A stretch of 64,000 nt of DNA from UBA7672 sp963718145. Lineage in GTDB: Bacteria; Pseudomonadota; Alphaproteobacteria; Caulobacterales; Hyphomonadaceae. Where the stretch lies: positions 178,583-242,582 of the forward strand of contig CAVQYJ010000004.1 of the NCBI GenBank assembly GCA_963718145.1, in the 5' to 3' direction. A program made the position numbers and the translations under genes. The notes under the pieces are model-generated. The model was given only the letters and a program-made list of their open reading frames with translations, did no database searches and was not told the DNA's origin. Below, one piece after another: positions 8,590 through 17,560 of this stretch (its first letter is position 1; each line of letters begins with the position of its first letter).

Positions 8590-9756
8590 TCACACGAACG
8601 GCTTGCCGACCTCGAACTTTTTCGGGAGCAGGCGGTGGAAGTAGGCCATGCCAGTGGCCGACATCTGGTTCTCGTCTGGCTTCAGGAAATCGGCCGGCAT
8701 GTGGCGTGTCTTGCCGGCGACGTTGGAGAGCGGCACGAGGCGGATGACGGTCTTGCCGCCTTCGACCTGCAGAGCGACCGAGCCGCCGCCCTTGCCTGCG
8801 GCATCGACGGCGAAAGCGCCGGCGTCGAAGGCTTCCCTTGCATCGACAGGGCTCACCATCGAGACGGCGCCGCGGGGCAGGTAGCCGAGCGTATCGACGC
8901 GGGCGCGCTTGCCGGGCAAGCCTGTCGCCAGCGCCTGCTCGAACGCCGCGCCAAGGTCGGTGCCCGAGAGCTTGAGGTTGCCGTGCGCATCGCGCTCCAG
9001 CTTGTCCGCCGGCACGACGTGCTCGACCAGCGAGCGGCCGTCTTCCATGGTCACGCCTTCGGAGACGGCGACGATGCAGCGCTTGTGGCGGTCCATCGTG
9101 TTCTTCACGTCATCGACGAAACGCTTCACCGAAAAACCGCGCTCCGGCACGTAGACCAGATGCGGGCCGCTATCCTCGTCGAGGCGCCACGCGGCGGCGG
9201 CGGCGGTGAGGAAGCCGGCATGGCGGCCCATGACGATACCGACATAGATGCCAGGCAGGGCGCGGAAATCGAGATCGACACTGAGGAAGGCGGAGGCGAC
9301 GAACTCGCCGGCCGAAATGAAGCCGGGCGTGTGGTCGTTGTCGACGAGGTCGTTGTCGATCGTCTTGGGCGCATGCACGAAGGCCATCGAGCCGCCGGCC
9401 GCCTGGGTGAGGATCTGCTGCGTGCCGGCCGTGTCGTTGCCGCCGATATAGATGAAGGCGTCGGCGCCGGCCTTTTTCAGGCCCTTCAGCACAACTTCGC
9501 AATAGGCCGCGTCCGGCTTGTCGCGCGTCGAGCCCAGCGCGGCGCTCGGCGTGCCGGCGATCAGCCTCAGTTGCGCCTCGGGAACGGCGGCAAGATCGAC
9601 AAAGTCGCCATCGCGAATGCCGCGAACGCCATGGCGCGCGCCGAGCACTTTTGCGCCGGGATGGCGCTTCTTGGCCTCCAGAACGGCGCCGACCAGCGTC
9701 TGGTTGATGACGGCGGTTGGCCCGCCTCCCTGCGCGATCACGAAGGTCGCTGACAT
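8590..9756 (-). CDS. pfp: Pyrophosphate-dependent 6-phosphofructokinase
   Basis: A 388-residue PFK that reversibly phosphorylates fructose 6-phosphate. Two sites argue for pyrophosphate rather than ATP as donor: the GGND of YIGGNDTAGT has Asp where ATP enzymes have Gly, and the catalytic loop reads PKTIDND with Lys where ATP enzymes have Gly (PGTIDND). Other family marks are AQGGGPTAVIN at the N-terminus, MGRHAGF and VPERGF. The start at 9756 removes an unconserved leader. Because the PPi reaction is reversible it can serve glycolysis or gluconeogenesis. The gene is transcribed alone. Confidence 0.88.
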   Translation of the reverse strand: MSATFVIAQGGGPTAVINQTLVGAVLEAKKRHPGAKVLGARHGVRGIRDGDFVDLAAVPEAQLRLIAGTPSAALGSTRDKPDAAYCEVVLKGLKKAGADAFIYIGGNDTAGTQQILTQAAGGSMAFVHAPKTIDNDLVDNDHTPGFISAGEFVASAFLSVDLDFRALPGIYVGIVMGRHAGFLTAAAAAWRLDEDSGPHLVYVPERGFSVKRFVDDVKNTMDRHKRCIVAVSEGVTMEDGRSLVEHVVPADKLERDAHGNLKLSGTDLGAAFEQALATGLPGKRARVDTLGYLPRGAVSMVSPVDAREAFDAGAFAVDAAGKGGGSVALQVEGGKTVIRLVPLSNVAGKTRHMPADFLKPDENQMSATGMAYFHRLLPKKFEVGKPFV

Positions 9757-10002
9757 GCCGATTTGTCTCCCGCAAGCGCCTGCCGATTCTTCCGGGCAAC
9801 ATGGCGCGCCAAAAGACATGACGCAACGCCGCAGGAACCGCGATGGTTAAGGGCGCACTCATATCCTTTCGCGCGCCGCCGGTTACAAGTACCCGTCAAC
9901 GCCCGATCCCGGAGAGCCCTGCAAATTCCGTCCCATGCGTGAAACCAGACCGATACCGATACAACGACTCAAACGGCAGGCGAACTTTCGCGTGGCCGCA
10001 GG

Positions 10003-10407
10003 ATGAGCGAAGCCGCCTCTCGTCCGCCTCGCAACCGGTGGCGCACGGCGGGCCTCGTGTTCGTCTTGCTCTGGTTCCTCCTCGGCGGCGCGGGGCATTT
10101 CGTTCTGACGAAGATGTTCACATCGATCGTGCCGCCCTACGTGCCCTTTCCGAAAGAGTTCGTCCTGTTCACGGGCGCCTGCGAGATCGCCGGCGCATTC
10201 GCGCTGCTCGTCCCGCAATTGCGGAGGATGGCGGGGCTGGCGCTGATTGCGCTCACAGTATGCGTGACGCCGGTTCACATCGACATGCTGGTTCGCGCGG
10301 GAGACGTCGGACCGCTCGGCCTGGCCGCCCTCTGGGCGCGGCTGCTGTTCCAGCCCGTGTTTATCTGGATCACCTGGGTGGCGACGCAGCCTGCGCGATC
10401 AGCCTGA
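10003..10407 (+). CDS. DoxX-like small membrane protein
   Basis: A 134-residue protein with four predicted membrane segments (WRTAGLVFVLLWFLLGGAGH; ALLVPQL; AGLALIALTVCV; LLFQPVFIWITWV) and the conserved-looking FVLFTGACEIAGAFALLVP that marks DoxX-like proteins. Family roles are poorly defined (quinol or thiosulfate oxidation subunits in a few cases). Its last nine bases overlap the convergent sthA stop region. No partner gene is nearby, so a specific redox role is not supported. Confidence 0.7.
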   Translation: MSEAASRPPRNRWRTAGLVFVLLWFLLGGAGHFVLTKMFTSIVPPYVPFPKEFVLFTGACEIAGAFALLVPQLRRMAGLALIALTVCVTPVHIDMLVRAGDVGPLGLAALWARLLFQPVFIWITWVATQPARSA

Positions 10408-11862
10408 GCGCGCGGCTTGCGCAAACCGCTCCAGCGCCGCTGTCGCATCCTCGATGGCGGCGACGCTGGGCTGCCTGTGCGGCATGCGGTTCCAGGCGTC
10501 GAGCGCGGCGATCTTGTAGGCTTCGGCGAGGGTCGGGTAGTTGAAGGTGTTCTCGACGAAGTAGTCGAGCGTGCCGCCGAGATTGAGCACGGCCTGGCCG
10601 ATATGGATCAGCTCGGTCGCGCCTTCGCCGACGATGTGCACGCCAAGCAGGCGGCGCGTCTCCAGCGAGAAGATCATCTTCATGAAGCCGGACGAGAGCC
10701 CCATGATATGGCCGCGCGAAGTCTCGCGGAAGCGGGCGATGCCGCACTCGTAGGGGATCTTCTTCGTGCGCACCTGCTCCTCGGTCATGCCGATGGTGGA
10801 GAGTTCGGGCACGGAATAGATGCCGTACGGAAAGAATTCCGGCGGCGCGTGGGCGCTTGCGCCGAAGGCCAGGCACGCGGCGATGCGGCCCTGTTCCATC
10901 GAGGTCGAGGCGAGGCTCGGAAAGCCGATGATGTCGCCGACGGCGTAGATGTGGGGGACCTTCGTCTGGAAGGTCGTGCGGTCGACTTCGATCCGGCCGC
11001 GTTCGTCGCCGCCGAGTCCCGCGGCTTCGAGGCCGAGTCCGTCGATCGCGCCTTTTCGCCCCGCGGCGAACAGGATCATCTCGCTCCAGATCTCGCGACC
11101 GTCTTCAAGCTGGATGAGGCAGGCGTCCGGGCCCCGCTTGCTGACGGTCTTCACCTTGCTCTCGAAGCGCAACGTCATGCCACGGTCGCGCATGTCGTGG
11201 ACGAACTCGTCGACCAGCTCCTTGTCGATGAAGGAGAGCACGCGGTCGGCAGGGTCGATCACGGTGACCTTCACGTCCAGCGCGGAAAAGATCGTGGCAT
11301 ATTCGATACCGATCACGCTCCCGCCGATGACGGAGAGTGAGCGGGGCAGGCGCTTGAGATCGAGGATTTCGTCGGCATCTAGGATGGTATCGCCATCGAA
11401 CGGAATGTGCGGTGGGCGATAGGGCGACGTGCCGACGGCGAGGATGACTTTCGCCGCGGTGAAGCGTTGTACCTTGCCTTCGTGGGCGACCTCGATCGTC
11501 CATGGATCGAGGAAGCGCGCGGCGCCTACGGCGCAGGCGACATTGTTGCGCGCGAACTGGTGTTCCAGCACCTCGACCTCGTGGTCGAGCGTGATCGACA
11601 GGCGCTGGCGCAGGTCGGCGGCGGATATGTCGTGCTTGGCGCGGTGGGCGCGGCCATAGAAGCCGCGCTCGCGCCAGCCGGAAAGATTGAGCACGGTCTC
11701 GCGCAGCGTCTTGGACGGGATGGTGCCCGTGTGCACGCAGACGCCGCCGACACGACGGCCCTTCTCGATGACCAGCACGCGCTTCTTCAGCTTGGCCGCC
11801 TGTACGGCGGCGCGTCGCCCCGCGGGACCGGAACCGATGACAATGAGATCATAGGCCTGCAT
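10399..11862 (-). CDS. sthA: Soluble (Si-specific) NAD(P)+ transhydrogenase
   Basis: A 487-residue flavoprotein of the dihydrolipoamide dehydrogenase superfamily. The FAD site is IVIGSGPAGRRAAVQAAKL. The normally redox-active disulfide motif reads GGVCVHTGTIPSK, where the second cysteine is replaced by threonine; this substitution is the signature of soluble transhydrogenase, which moves hydride between NADPH and NAD+ without a disulfide. A second Rossmann motif, SVIGGSVIGIEYA, binds the nicotinamide nucleotide, and FAVGDIIGFPSL-like sequence (YAVGDIIGFPSLAS) closes the FAD site. Length is normal for the family. Confidence 0.92.
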   Translation of the reverse strand: MQAYDLIVIGSGPAGRRAAVQAAKLKKRVLVIEKGRRVGGVCVHTGTIPSKTLRETVLNLSGWRERGFYGRAHRAKHDISAADLRQRLSITLDHEVEVLEHQFARNNVACAVGAARFLDPWTIEVAHEGKVQRFTAAKVILAVGTSPYRPPHIPFDGDTILDADEILDLKRLPRSLSVIGGSVIGIEYATIFSALDVKVTVIDPADRVLSFIDKELVDEFVHDMRDRGMTLRFESKVKTVSKRGPDACLIQLEDGREIWSEMILFAAGRKGAIDGLGLEAAGLGGDERGRIEVDRTTFQTKVPHIYAVGDIIGFPSLASTSMEQGRIAACLAFGASAHAPPEFFPYGIYSVPELSTIGMTEEQVRTKKIPYECGIARFRETSRGHIMGLSSGFMKMIFSLETRRLLGVHIVGEGATELIHIGQAVLNLGGTLDYFVENTFNYPTLAEAYKIAALDAWNRMPHRQPSVAAIEDATAALERFAQAARSG

Positions 11863-11999
11863 GGGCGGGGAGTGTCCGGCAATCCGGTTAACGGGTCTTA
11901 ACTGCGCGGATGTCTCAAACGACGTCGCGTCCTTCAGGGTGTTCGCGCGGAAAACGAGCCAACTCGCAAGCTCCTGCCGACTCTGTCAGAACCGCAGCA

Positions 12000-12923
12000 A
12001 TGCTCGACGTCGTACTCTCCCTCGTTCCGGTGTTCTCGCTGATCGCCCTCGGCGCGCTGCTGCGCCGCTTTGCGCTGCTGTCGGCGGACGGGTGGGCGGC
12101 GCTGGAGCGGCTGACCTACTTCGTGCTGTTCCCGCCGCTGATGTTCATGAGCATCGTCGAGGGATCGTTCGCAGGGGAAGAGGCGCTGAAGCTTGGCGTG
12201 GCGCTGGCGGGCACGGTCGCATTCATGGCGATCCTCATGCTGCTGGCGCGCCCGGCGGTCGCAAAGACCGGGGCGCAGTTTTCCAGCGTCTTCCAGGCCG
12301 GCATCCGCTGGAATGGCTATGTGGCGCTGGGCGTGATCGCCGGGCTGCATGGCGAGGAGGGCGTGGCGCTCGCAGCGGTGGGCTTTGCGGTGCTGGTGCC
12401 GATCAACAATGTGATGAGCGTACTGGTGCTCAGCCGGTACGCCGGCCACACGCCGACGCCTTTCCTGGGTGTAATCCGCCTGCTGCTGACCAATCCGCTG
12501 ATCATCTCGACGGTGCTGGCGGTGGTGCTGGTGCGGATGGGCGCGCGGGTGAGCGAGCCGGTGGGCGATACGCTGAACCTGCTGGGCGATGCGACGGTGT
12601 CGCTGGGGTTGATCTGCGTGGGGGCGGCGCTGGACTTCTCCTCGATGCGCGCTGCGAAGTGGCCTTTGGCGGTGGGTGTGGTGTTGCGTCTGGCGGTGAT
12701 GCCTGCGGTGGCGGCGGGGATGTGCATGGTGATGGGCGTGCGCGGCATGTCGTTCGAGATCGCGATGATCTGCGTCGCCGCGCCGGTGGCGACGTCGGCG
12801 TATATCCTGTCGAAGCAGCTCGGCGGCGATGCGCCGCTGATGGCCAACATCATCACTCTGACGACGTTGCTCAGCCTGGTGACCATTCCGCTGACGTTGT
12901 GGATCGTGCAGGCCGCGTTCTAG
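12000..12923 (+). CDS. AEC (auxin efflux carrier) family transporter
   Basis: A 307-residue integral-membrane transporter. The start at 12000, MLDVVLSLVPVFSLIALG, gives the normal N-terminal helix of the AEC family; an earlier in-frame start adds an Arg-rich stretch without family character. About ten hydrophobic segments are seen, with the family-like asparagine segment FQAGIRWNGYVALGV and the gap-containing ITLTTLLSLVTIPL near the end. Family members export organic acids such as malate or malonate; the substrate here is not known. The stop shares CTAG with the convergent gene that follows. Confidence 0.85.
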   Translation: MLDVVLSLVPVFSLIALGALLRRFALLSADGWAALERLTYFVLFPPLMFMSIVEGSFAGEEALKLGVALAGTVAFMAILMLLARPAVAKTGAQFSSVFQAGIRWNGYVALGVIAGLHGEEGVALAAVGFAVLVPINNVMSVLVLSRYAGHTPTPFLGVIRLLLTNPLIISTVLAVVLVRMGARVSEPVGDTLNLLGDATVSLGLICVGAALDFSSMRAAKWPLAVGVVLRLAVMPAVAAGMCMVMGVRGMSFEIAMICVAAPVATSAYILSKQLGGDAPLMANIITLTTLLSLVTIPLTLWIVQAAF

Positions 12924-13291
12924 GCTGGTGGCGCCTGCCTGAGGCGTCTTACCAGTTCCTGCCGGACTTTCCATGGCTTGAAGCTGGAGTGCAGGCGCGA
13001 CAGCCAGTGGGAGTTGACCGCGCGGTAGGGCATTCCGAGGTCGCGGGTGACGGGCAGGATCCTGGCGCCGAGGACGTCGATGGCGTGGGCGATCTCTTCG
13101 GGTGAGGCGAAGACGAGTTCGCGACCGCGATGCTCGATCACCCAGACGGGCCAGCCCTTGTCGTGGATGGCTTGCGGCATGGGCGGATCGAAGACGGTTG
13201 CCTTCCAGTAGGAGGCGCCGACGCCCTTGTGCACCCAGGGCGTCAGGGGCGATATCCAGGGCTTGTCGCGATAGTCGATGCGGATGCGCAT
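12920..13291 (-). CDS. Conserved hypothetical protein, 123 residues
   Basis: A soluble 123-residue protein starting MRIRIDYRDKPWISPLTPWV at 13291. It is rich in Trp and Pro in its first half (KPWISPLTPWVHKG, PVWVIEHRGRELVF) and Arg-rich at its end. I do not recognise the family. The start is chosen because the upstream extension would run over the divergent MmcQ-like gene, leaving a 16-base divergent gap. It has a real-gene composition (GC at third positions, no rare codons), but the function is unknown. Confidence 0.55.
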   Translation of the reverse strand: MRIRIDYRDKPWISPLTPWVHKGVGASYWKATVFDPPMPQAIHDKGWPVWVIEHRGRELVFASPEEIAHAIDVLGARILPVTRDLGMPYRAVNSHWLSRLHSSFKPWKVRQELVRRLRQAPPA

Positions 13292-13307
13292 GGTGCCGGG
13301 GAGTACA

Positions 13308-13676
13308 ATGGCGAAGGCTTCCGTCAAGCTGGGCGAACAGAAGATGATCAGGTACGCGCTGACTTTCCCGGAGGCGGTGCTCGAGCATCCGTGGGGGCAT
13401 GATGCGGTGAAGGTGCGCGGCAAGATGTTCGCGACCTTCGGCGGCAAGGAAGGCGATCACCGGGAATTCTCGATGACGGTGAAGCTGCCGGTTTCAGCCG
13501 AAATGGCGCTGACGCTGCCGTGGGTCGAGAAGACAGGCTATGGGCTGGGCAAGTCGGGTTGGGTGACAGCGCGTGTCACGGCGGCAAAGGATCTCGACTT
13601 CGAGACGATGAAGGGCTGGATCGATCAGAGCTATCGCGCCGTGGCCCCAACCAGGCTTGTGAAGTCGCTCGGCTGA
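13308..13676 (+). CDS. MmcQ/YjbR family DNA-binding-like protein
   Basis: A 122-residue protein with the MmcQ/YjbR pattern: an N-terminal FPEAVLEHPWGHDAVKVRGKMFATF, where the conserved E-x5-W/G and K-V-x-GK-x-F elements are visible, and a C-terminal helix ending IDQSYRAVAP. The family has a cleft resembling DNA-binding folds, but its biochemical role is not settled. The start ATG at 13308 follows a GGGGAG ribosome-binding site; earlier in-frame ATGs would overlap the divergent gene. Confidence 0.75.
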   Translation: MAKASVKLGEQKMIRYALTFPEAVLEHPWGHDAVKVRGKMFATFGGKEGDHREFSMTVKLPVSAEMALTLPWVEKTGYGLGKSGWVTARVTAAKDLDFETMKGWIDQSYRAVAPTRLVKSLG

Positions 13677-13869
13677 TCCTCGCGGGCGATTTCTTCCTGC
13701 GCCCAGACATCATGGAATTTTCCGCGGCCCGGCAGGGAGAACGTGCCGGGGAAGCGCATGGCTGCCGAAACGAGTTCCTGCAGTCCGGGGCGCCGATAGG
13801 TTCTTGCGTACAGTGTAAGTCAGGAGGATGATCCGCCGCCTTGGACCATTTTTATTTGGGGAGGACCCG

Positions 13870-14448
13870 ATGAAGCCGCTTCTGCTGGGTTGTGCCGTGC
13901 TCGCTCTTGCAGGGTGTGTTGCCATGCCGATACCGGGGATGGGCGGAGGCATGAGCGGCACGATGCAGGATGCTGTCGCACAGCGTCAGGCCCAGAGCGC
14001 CGAGATGCAGGCAAACATGGCGATGAGCCAGGCAAGCGCCAACCGTCCAGGCGATGAAGCGATGACCTGCGACCAACTCCAGGTCGAGATGACAGCCTTG
14101 TTCCAGGACCCGAAATTCCGGGCCAGCATCGACGCCATGGGCGCACAGGCACAGGCCCAGTTGGCGCGCCAGCAACAGGCGCAGGCTGGGGCTCTGGCAA
14201 CCGGCATCGGCGCAGGGATTGCGGGCGCCGCGGCTTCGGTGATCCCCGGCATGGGCTGGCTTTCCGGCGGATTTGCCGCCGCCCAGATGGCGTCCGTAGA
14301 TTCGCAGGTTAAACAGGCCAGTCGCGAATCATCGGCAATGCTGACGAACATGAACGATGCGATACCGCAGATGATGCGCGGCGAGCGGCTGCACACGCTG
14401 GCAAGCGGGAAGAAATGCGCTTTCCTTAGCCCGAGGGCGCCGTCCTGA
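13870..14448 (+). CDS. Small exported lipoprotein with Gln/Ala-rich coiled region
   Basis: A 192-residue lipoprotein starting MKPLLLGCAVLALAGC, with LALAGC as the lipobox. The mature part has a Met/Gly/Pro-rich linker (PIPGMGGGMSG), a long Gln- and Ala-rich helix (QAQAQLARQQQAQAGA), then a hydrophobic, glycine-rich segment (GIGAGIAGAAASVIPGMG) that may be a membrane-associated glycine zipper. Two cysteines remain near positions equivalent to MTCDQL and KKCAFL. I do not recognise the family. The RBS GGGGAGGA lies just upstream. Confidence 0.65.
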   Translation: MKPLLLGCAVLALAGCVAMPIPGMGGGMSGTMQDAVAQRQAQSAEMQANMAMSQASANRPGDEAMTCDQLQVEMTALFQDPKFRASIDAMGAQAQAQLARQQQAQAGALATGIGAGIAGAAASVIPGMGWLSGGFAAAQMASVDSQVKQASRESSAMLTNMNDAIPQMMRGERLHTLASGKKCAFLSPRAPS

Positions 14449-14637
14449 CGGGCTTGCCCTGGGCGGAAAGGGCAGAAGACGCACGTAAATTGACCTTGGG
14501 CGCTGTTCCGCTAGCTCGCGAAGCGTTCCATATCTGCGTTGTGGGCTAGTAGTTCAGGGCCCGTTCAGGCCAGACCTCGCAGCCTCCCGGCGCTGCAGCA
14601 CGGTCCCGCCCTTGAGGACCCGCAAACGGAGACAGAC

Positions 14638-15063
14638 ATGAAACATACGCTCAAGACCATATTGGCGGCCTGCGCTTCCACGCTCCTCATCGCCGCCTGC
14701 TCGACCCCTGCGGCGACGACGCAGTCGGCCGAAGCCAAGACGCCTGACCCTCGGCTCGGGCCTGAAGTTCGCCAAGTCTGCTTCCAGTCGCAGATCAAGA
14801 ACTGGCGCACGGACAAGAAGGACAGGCGCGCCGTCATCGTCGAGAAAGGGATGAAACAGGAATACAAGCTCGACCTCGTCGGCACATGCGCCCCGGAAGA
14901 CGCCTTCACCTCGATTGGCCTGGTTTCGCGCTTTGGCGGCGGATCCTGCCTGACGCCGGGAGACAGGCTGATCACGGACGCCCGCTACAATGACGGCGAC
15001 TGCAGCATCCACCGGATCTACGAATGGCACGAAGACGCGCTGAAGACGGCGCAGGCCAACTGA
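14638..15063 (+). CDS. DUF6491-type lipoprotein
   Basis: A 141-residue lipoprotein with signal MKHTLKTILAACASTLLIAAC and a lipobox IAAC. The mature part has four spaced cysteines (VCFQSQIKNW, GTCAPEDAF, GSCLTPGDR, DCSIHRIYEW), a pattern matching what I recall of DUF6491. Two disulfides in the periplasm are likely. Function unknown. It is followed directly by a strong hairpin terminator, so its transcript probably ends there. Confidence 0.65.
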   Translation: MKHTLKTILAACASTLLIAACSTPAATTQSAEAKTPDPRLGPEVRQVCFQSQIKNWRTDKKDRRAVIVEKGMKQEYKLDLVGTCAPEDAFTSIGLVSRFGGGSCLTPGDRLITDARYNDGDCSIHRIYEWHEDALKTAQAN

Positions 15064-15091
15064 CGTTGCTGTCGCCTGACCGACAGACGAG

Positions 15092-15128
15092 AAACCCGGA
15101 AAGCCTCGCTTTCCGGGTTTTGTTTTTG
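15092..15128 (+). terminator. Rho-independent terminator after the DUF6491-type gene
   Basis: A perfect stem, AACCCGGAAAGC paired with GCTTTCCGGGTT around a three-base loop, is followed by TTGTTTTTG. It lies 28 bases after the stop at 15063 and would end the plus-strand transcript. Confidence 0.93.
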
Positions 15129-15154
15129 CGACTCGTACGGACACCCAACCCGAC

Positions 15155-15194
15155 GTAAAAAAGACCCGGGAAGCACGAAGCTTCCCGGGCTTTT
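15155..15194. terminator. Bidirectional hairpin terminator
   Basis: A second perfect stem, CCCGGGAAG and CTTCCCGGG around CACGAAG, is flanked by AAAAAA on the left and CTTTTA on the right, so it has a T-tract in both directions. It serves the minus-strand PRC-barrel gene that ends at 15281 and backs up the plus-strand terminator just before it. Confidence 0.88.
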
Positions 15195-15280
15195 ATTGGG
15201 CCGAGCAGGCTGCACCTCCGCCCGGCCCTCGGACCATGGTCAATTTGGACCCGAGACCATAGCCCTATACCTCGCGGCGC

Positions 15281-15646
15281 CTACTGCCAGTAACGCGGCG
15301 CCTTGTAGTAGTCGTAGATCTCGTTGCGCAGGCCGTCGCCGTCCAGCTTCGTAAGTTCATCGATCGCGTCGGCCGGCGCGGCCTGGAGCTGGTCCTTGGT
15401 CAGGTTGACGACATAACCGTCCTGGCCCTTTTGGTAATCGAGCGTCGACCACGGCAGGGGATGGAATTTTTCGTTCATGCCAAGGAAGCCGCCGAAGCCA
15501 ACGACGGCAAACATGATGTTGTTCGATTGCTTGTCGAGGACGACATCCTCAACCTTGCCGATCTTCTCGCCGGCGCCGTTGTAGACGCTGGTTCCGATGA
15601 CCTTCGAAGCGCGGATGGCGCTGGTGTGGCCTGTTGGTGTGGGCAT
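15281..15646 (-). CDS. PRC-barrel domain protein
   Basis: A 121-residue protein made almost entirely of one PRC-barrel: IRASKVIGTSVYNGAGEKIG, KVEDVVLDKQSNNIMFAVV, then GMNEKFHPLPWSTLDY. PRC-barrel proteins in alphaproteobacteria are often stress-induced and membrane-associated, but no enzymatic role is established for stand-alone versions. The gene ends before the bidirectional terminator. An AGGAGAGG ribosome-binding site precedes the ATG at 15646. Confidence 0.85.
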   Translation of the reverse strand: MPTPTGHTSAIRASKVIGTSVYNGAGEKIGKVEDVVLDKQSNNIMFAVVGFGGFLGMNEKFHPLPWSTLDYQKGQDGYVVNLTKDQLQAAPADAIDELTKLDGDGLRNEIYDYYKAPRYWQ

Positions 15647-15759
15647 GACCTCTCCTTTTGTGTCGGGGATGACACTCTCTCAACGCGGGAACCCGGAGAC
15701 GGTTTCCGCAAGTCCGGATAAAGTCAGCAACCAACTCTTCGCATGAGCGTTCGCCAGCC

Positions 15760-16482
15760 GTGACGTGGACCACTCGCCCTCGAGCCGCCGTTTCGGCGAT
15801 CCTTGCCTATGCGAGGTCGGAGGCTGCGTGGCTTGGCGCGTTCGCCGTGATTGCCGGAGCCGTGCTCGCTTTCATCGGTATCGCCGACGAAATGGCGGAG
15901 GGAGATGCCCACGCCTTCGACATGGCAGTGCTGCAGGTGCTTCAGCCGGAGCCGGGCAAACCGATCGGGCCGGGCTGGTTTCAATATGCGGCGCAGGACT
16001 TCACATCCCTGGGCAGCGTGTCCGTGCTGGCGACCATATCGCTCGTCGTCATCGGCTTTCTCGTGATCCGCAGGCGCTGGCTGGAAGCTGGACTGCTGGC
16101 CCTTGCGGGCGGGGGCGGCCTGCTGATCAGCCAACTGCTCAAGGGCGTTTTCGGGCGGGAGCGGCCGCCTGACATCTACCGCACGGTCGATGCGATCAAC
16201 GCCAGTTTTCCAAGCGGGCACGCGCTGCTTTCAGCCGTGGTCTACCTGTCGCTCGGCGCCCTTCTCGCACGGTCGACCCAGCACAGGGTGATCCGCGCCT
16301 ACATCATCGTGGTCGCGATCCTTGTCGCACTGATGGTCGGCTTCACGCGCATCTATCTCGGCGTGCACTGGGCGAGCGACGTGCTGGCCGGGTGGTGCGC
16401 GGGCGCCGCCTGGGCGTCGGCATGCTGGCTGCTTGACCGCTGGCTGGCGCGACGGATGCAGGACGAGCCGGAGAGCGATTAA
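15760..16482 (+). CDS. PAP2-family phosphatase (membrane)
   Basis: A 240-residue membrane phosphatase starting with GTG at 15760. The three catalytic motifs of the PAP2 superfamily are present: KGVFGRERPP (K-x6-RP), PSGH in SFPSGHALLSA, and RIYLGVHWASDVLAG (R-x5-H-x3-D). Five or six hydrophobic segments surround them. Such enzymes remove phosphate from lipid pyrophosphates. Because it precedes a run of glycosyltransferases, an undecaprenyl-pyrophosphate recycling role in polysaccharide synthesis is a reasonable inference, though a phosphatidate or sphingolipid phosphatase is possible. Confidence 0.85.
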   Translation: MTWTTRPRAAVSAILAYARSEAAWLGAFAVIAGAVLAFIGIADEMAEGDAHAFDMAVLQVLQPEPGKPIGPGWFQYAAQDFTSLGSVSVLATISLVVIGFLVIRRRWLEAGLLALAGGGGLLISQLLKGVFGRERPPDIYRTVDAINASFPSGHALLSAVVYLSLGALLARSTQHRVIRAYIIVVAILVALMVGFTRIYLGVHWASDVLAGWCAGAAWASACWLLDRWLARRMQDEPESD

Positions 16483-16522
16483 CCTCTCTCGAAATGGCGC
16501 GTCGTTTGCAGCCTGCGGCGCA

Positions 16523-17438
16523 ATGGCCGACACAACATCCCTATCGATCGACCTCTCCCGCACCATCGACGTGTGCGTCTGCACCTTCCGCCGTGCGTCC
16601 GTGGCGGAGACACTCGCCTCACTGGCGAGGCAGCGCCTGCTGGAAGGCTGGAAGATGCGGGTGTTCGTCGCCGACAATGACCAGACGCCGTCGGCGAAGG
16701 AGAACGTCGAGGCGGCTTTCGCCAGGCACGGCCTCGAGGGCGTCTACATTCACGCCCCGTTCCAGAACATCTCGGTCGCGCGCAATGCGTGCCTCGATGC
16801 AGCCACGGCGCCCTACGCGGCTTTCATCGACGATGACGAGACGGCTCATCCGGACTGGGCCGCCAACCTTTTGAACCGCATGCGCGCAACCGGCTCCGGC
16901 GTCGTCTTCGGGCGGGTCCAGGCAGTCTACAACGAGGATGCGCCGGCGTGGATGGTGAACGGCGACATGCATTCGACCGAAGCCTTCTTCCGCAATGGGC
17001 GCATCGAGGGCGGGTATACCTGCAACGTTCTGCTGCGCCGCGAGACGGTGAGCGAGCTGCGCTTTGATCCGGCATTCGGCCGCTACAGGAGGCGAAGATA
17101 CGATCTTCTTCGGATCGCTCACCCGGAACGGCGTGTTCATGGCCTATGCCTACAACGCCGTGGTGGACGAGCCAGTCGTTAAGGAACGCGTCAGCCTGGA
17201 ATGGCTGAACCGCCGGTCCTTCCGCTCCGGCCAGAGCTTTTCCATCGTGCTGCGGGCCAATGGCAGGAACCGGCTGATCATCGGCGTCAAATCGCTGGTG
17301 AAGATCGGCTTCTGTGCGGCGGCAGGCATGGCGACGATGTGGAACGCTGTCATGTGGCGCCGGGCGCTCGTCCGCGGGGCGTTCCACGCCGGCGTGCTCA
17401 GCGGAATCCTCGGAAAGGCGCCGTTGCAGCTCTATTGA
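16523..17438 (+). pseudogene. Family 2 glycosyltransferase, split by a single-base insertion
   Basis: Two frames together make one GT-A glycosyltransferase of about 304 residues. The N-terminal frame starts at 16523 and shows IDVCVCTFRRASVAETLASL, the donor-binding VFVADNDQTPSA and FIDDDETAHPDW, which holds the DxD metal site. The C-terminal frame continues with GGEDTIFFGSLTRNG and a hydrophobic tail. Removing one T near 17084 restores FGRTGGEDTIFFG, so a one-base insertion separates the halves. It lies in the first exopolysaccharide region and would add one sugar to the repeat unit. Real mutation or sequence error is not resolvable here. Confidence 0.8.
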
Positions 17439-17560
17439 GCTGCGCAGGCGACAAGGCACGCAGTGTTCCTGCCCCGGTCACGCGAAGACGGCGCACGCAA
17501 CGGGCGAGGCAGCGTGAAGCGGATGACGATGGCGACTAGGTTCGGGTTCGAGAGACGCGC

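Noticed and set aside
11886..11899. CtrA-type TTAA repeat before sthA and the AEC transporter
   Set aside because: The spacing between the two TTAA elements is six, not seven bases.
15092..15194. Two tandem hairpins as a repeat element (REP-like)
   Set aside because: Both fit ordinary terminators at the ends of convergent genes, and their sequences are not copied elsewhere in the window as far as I can see.
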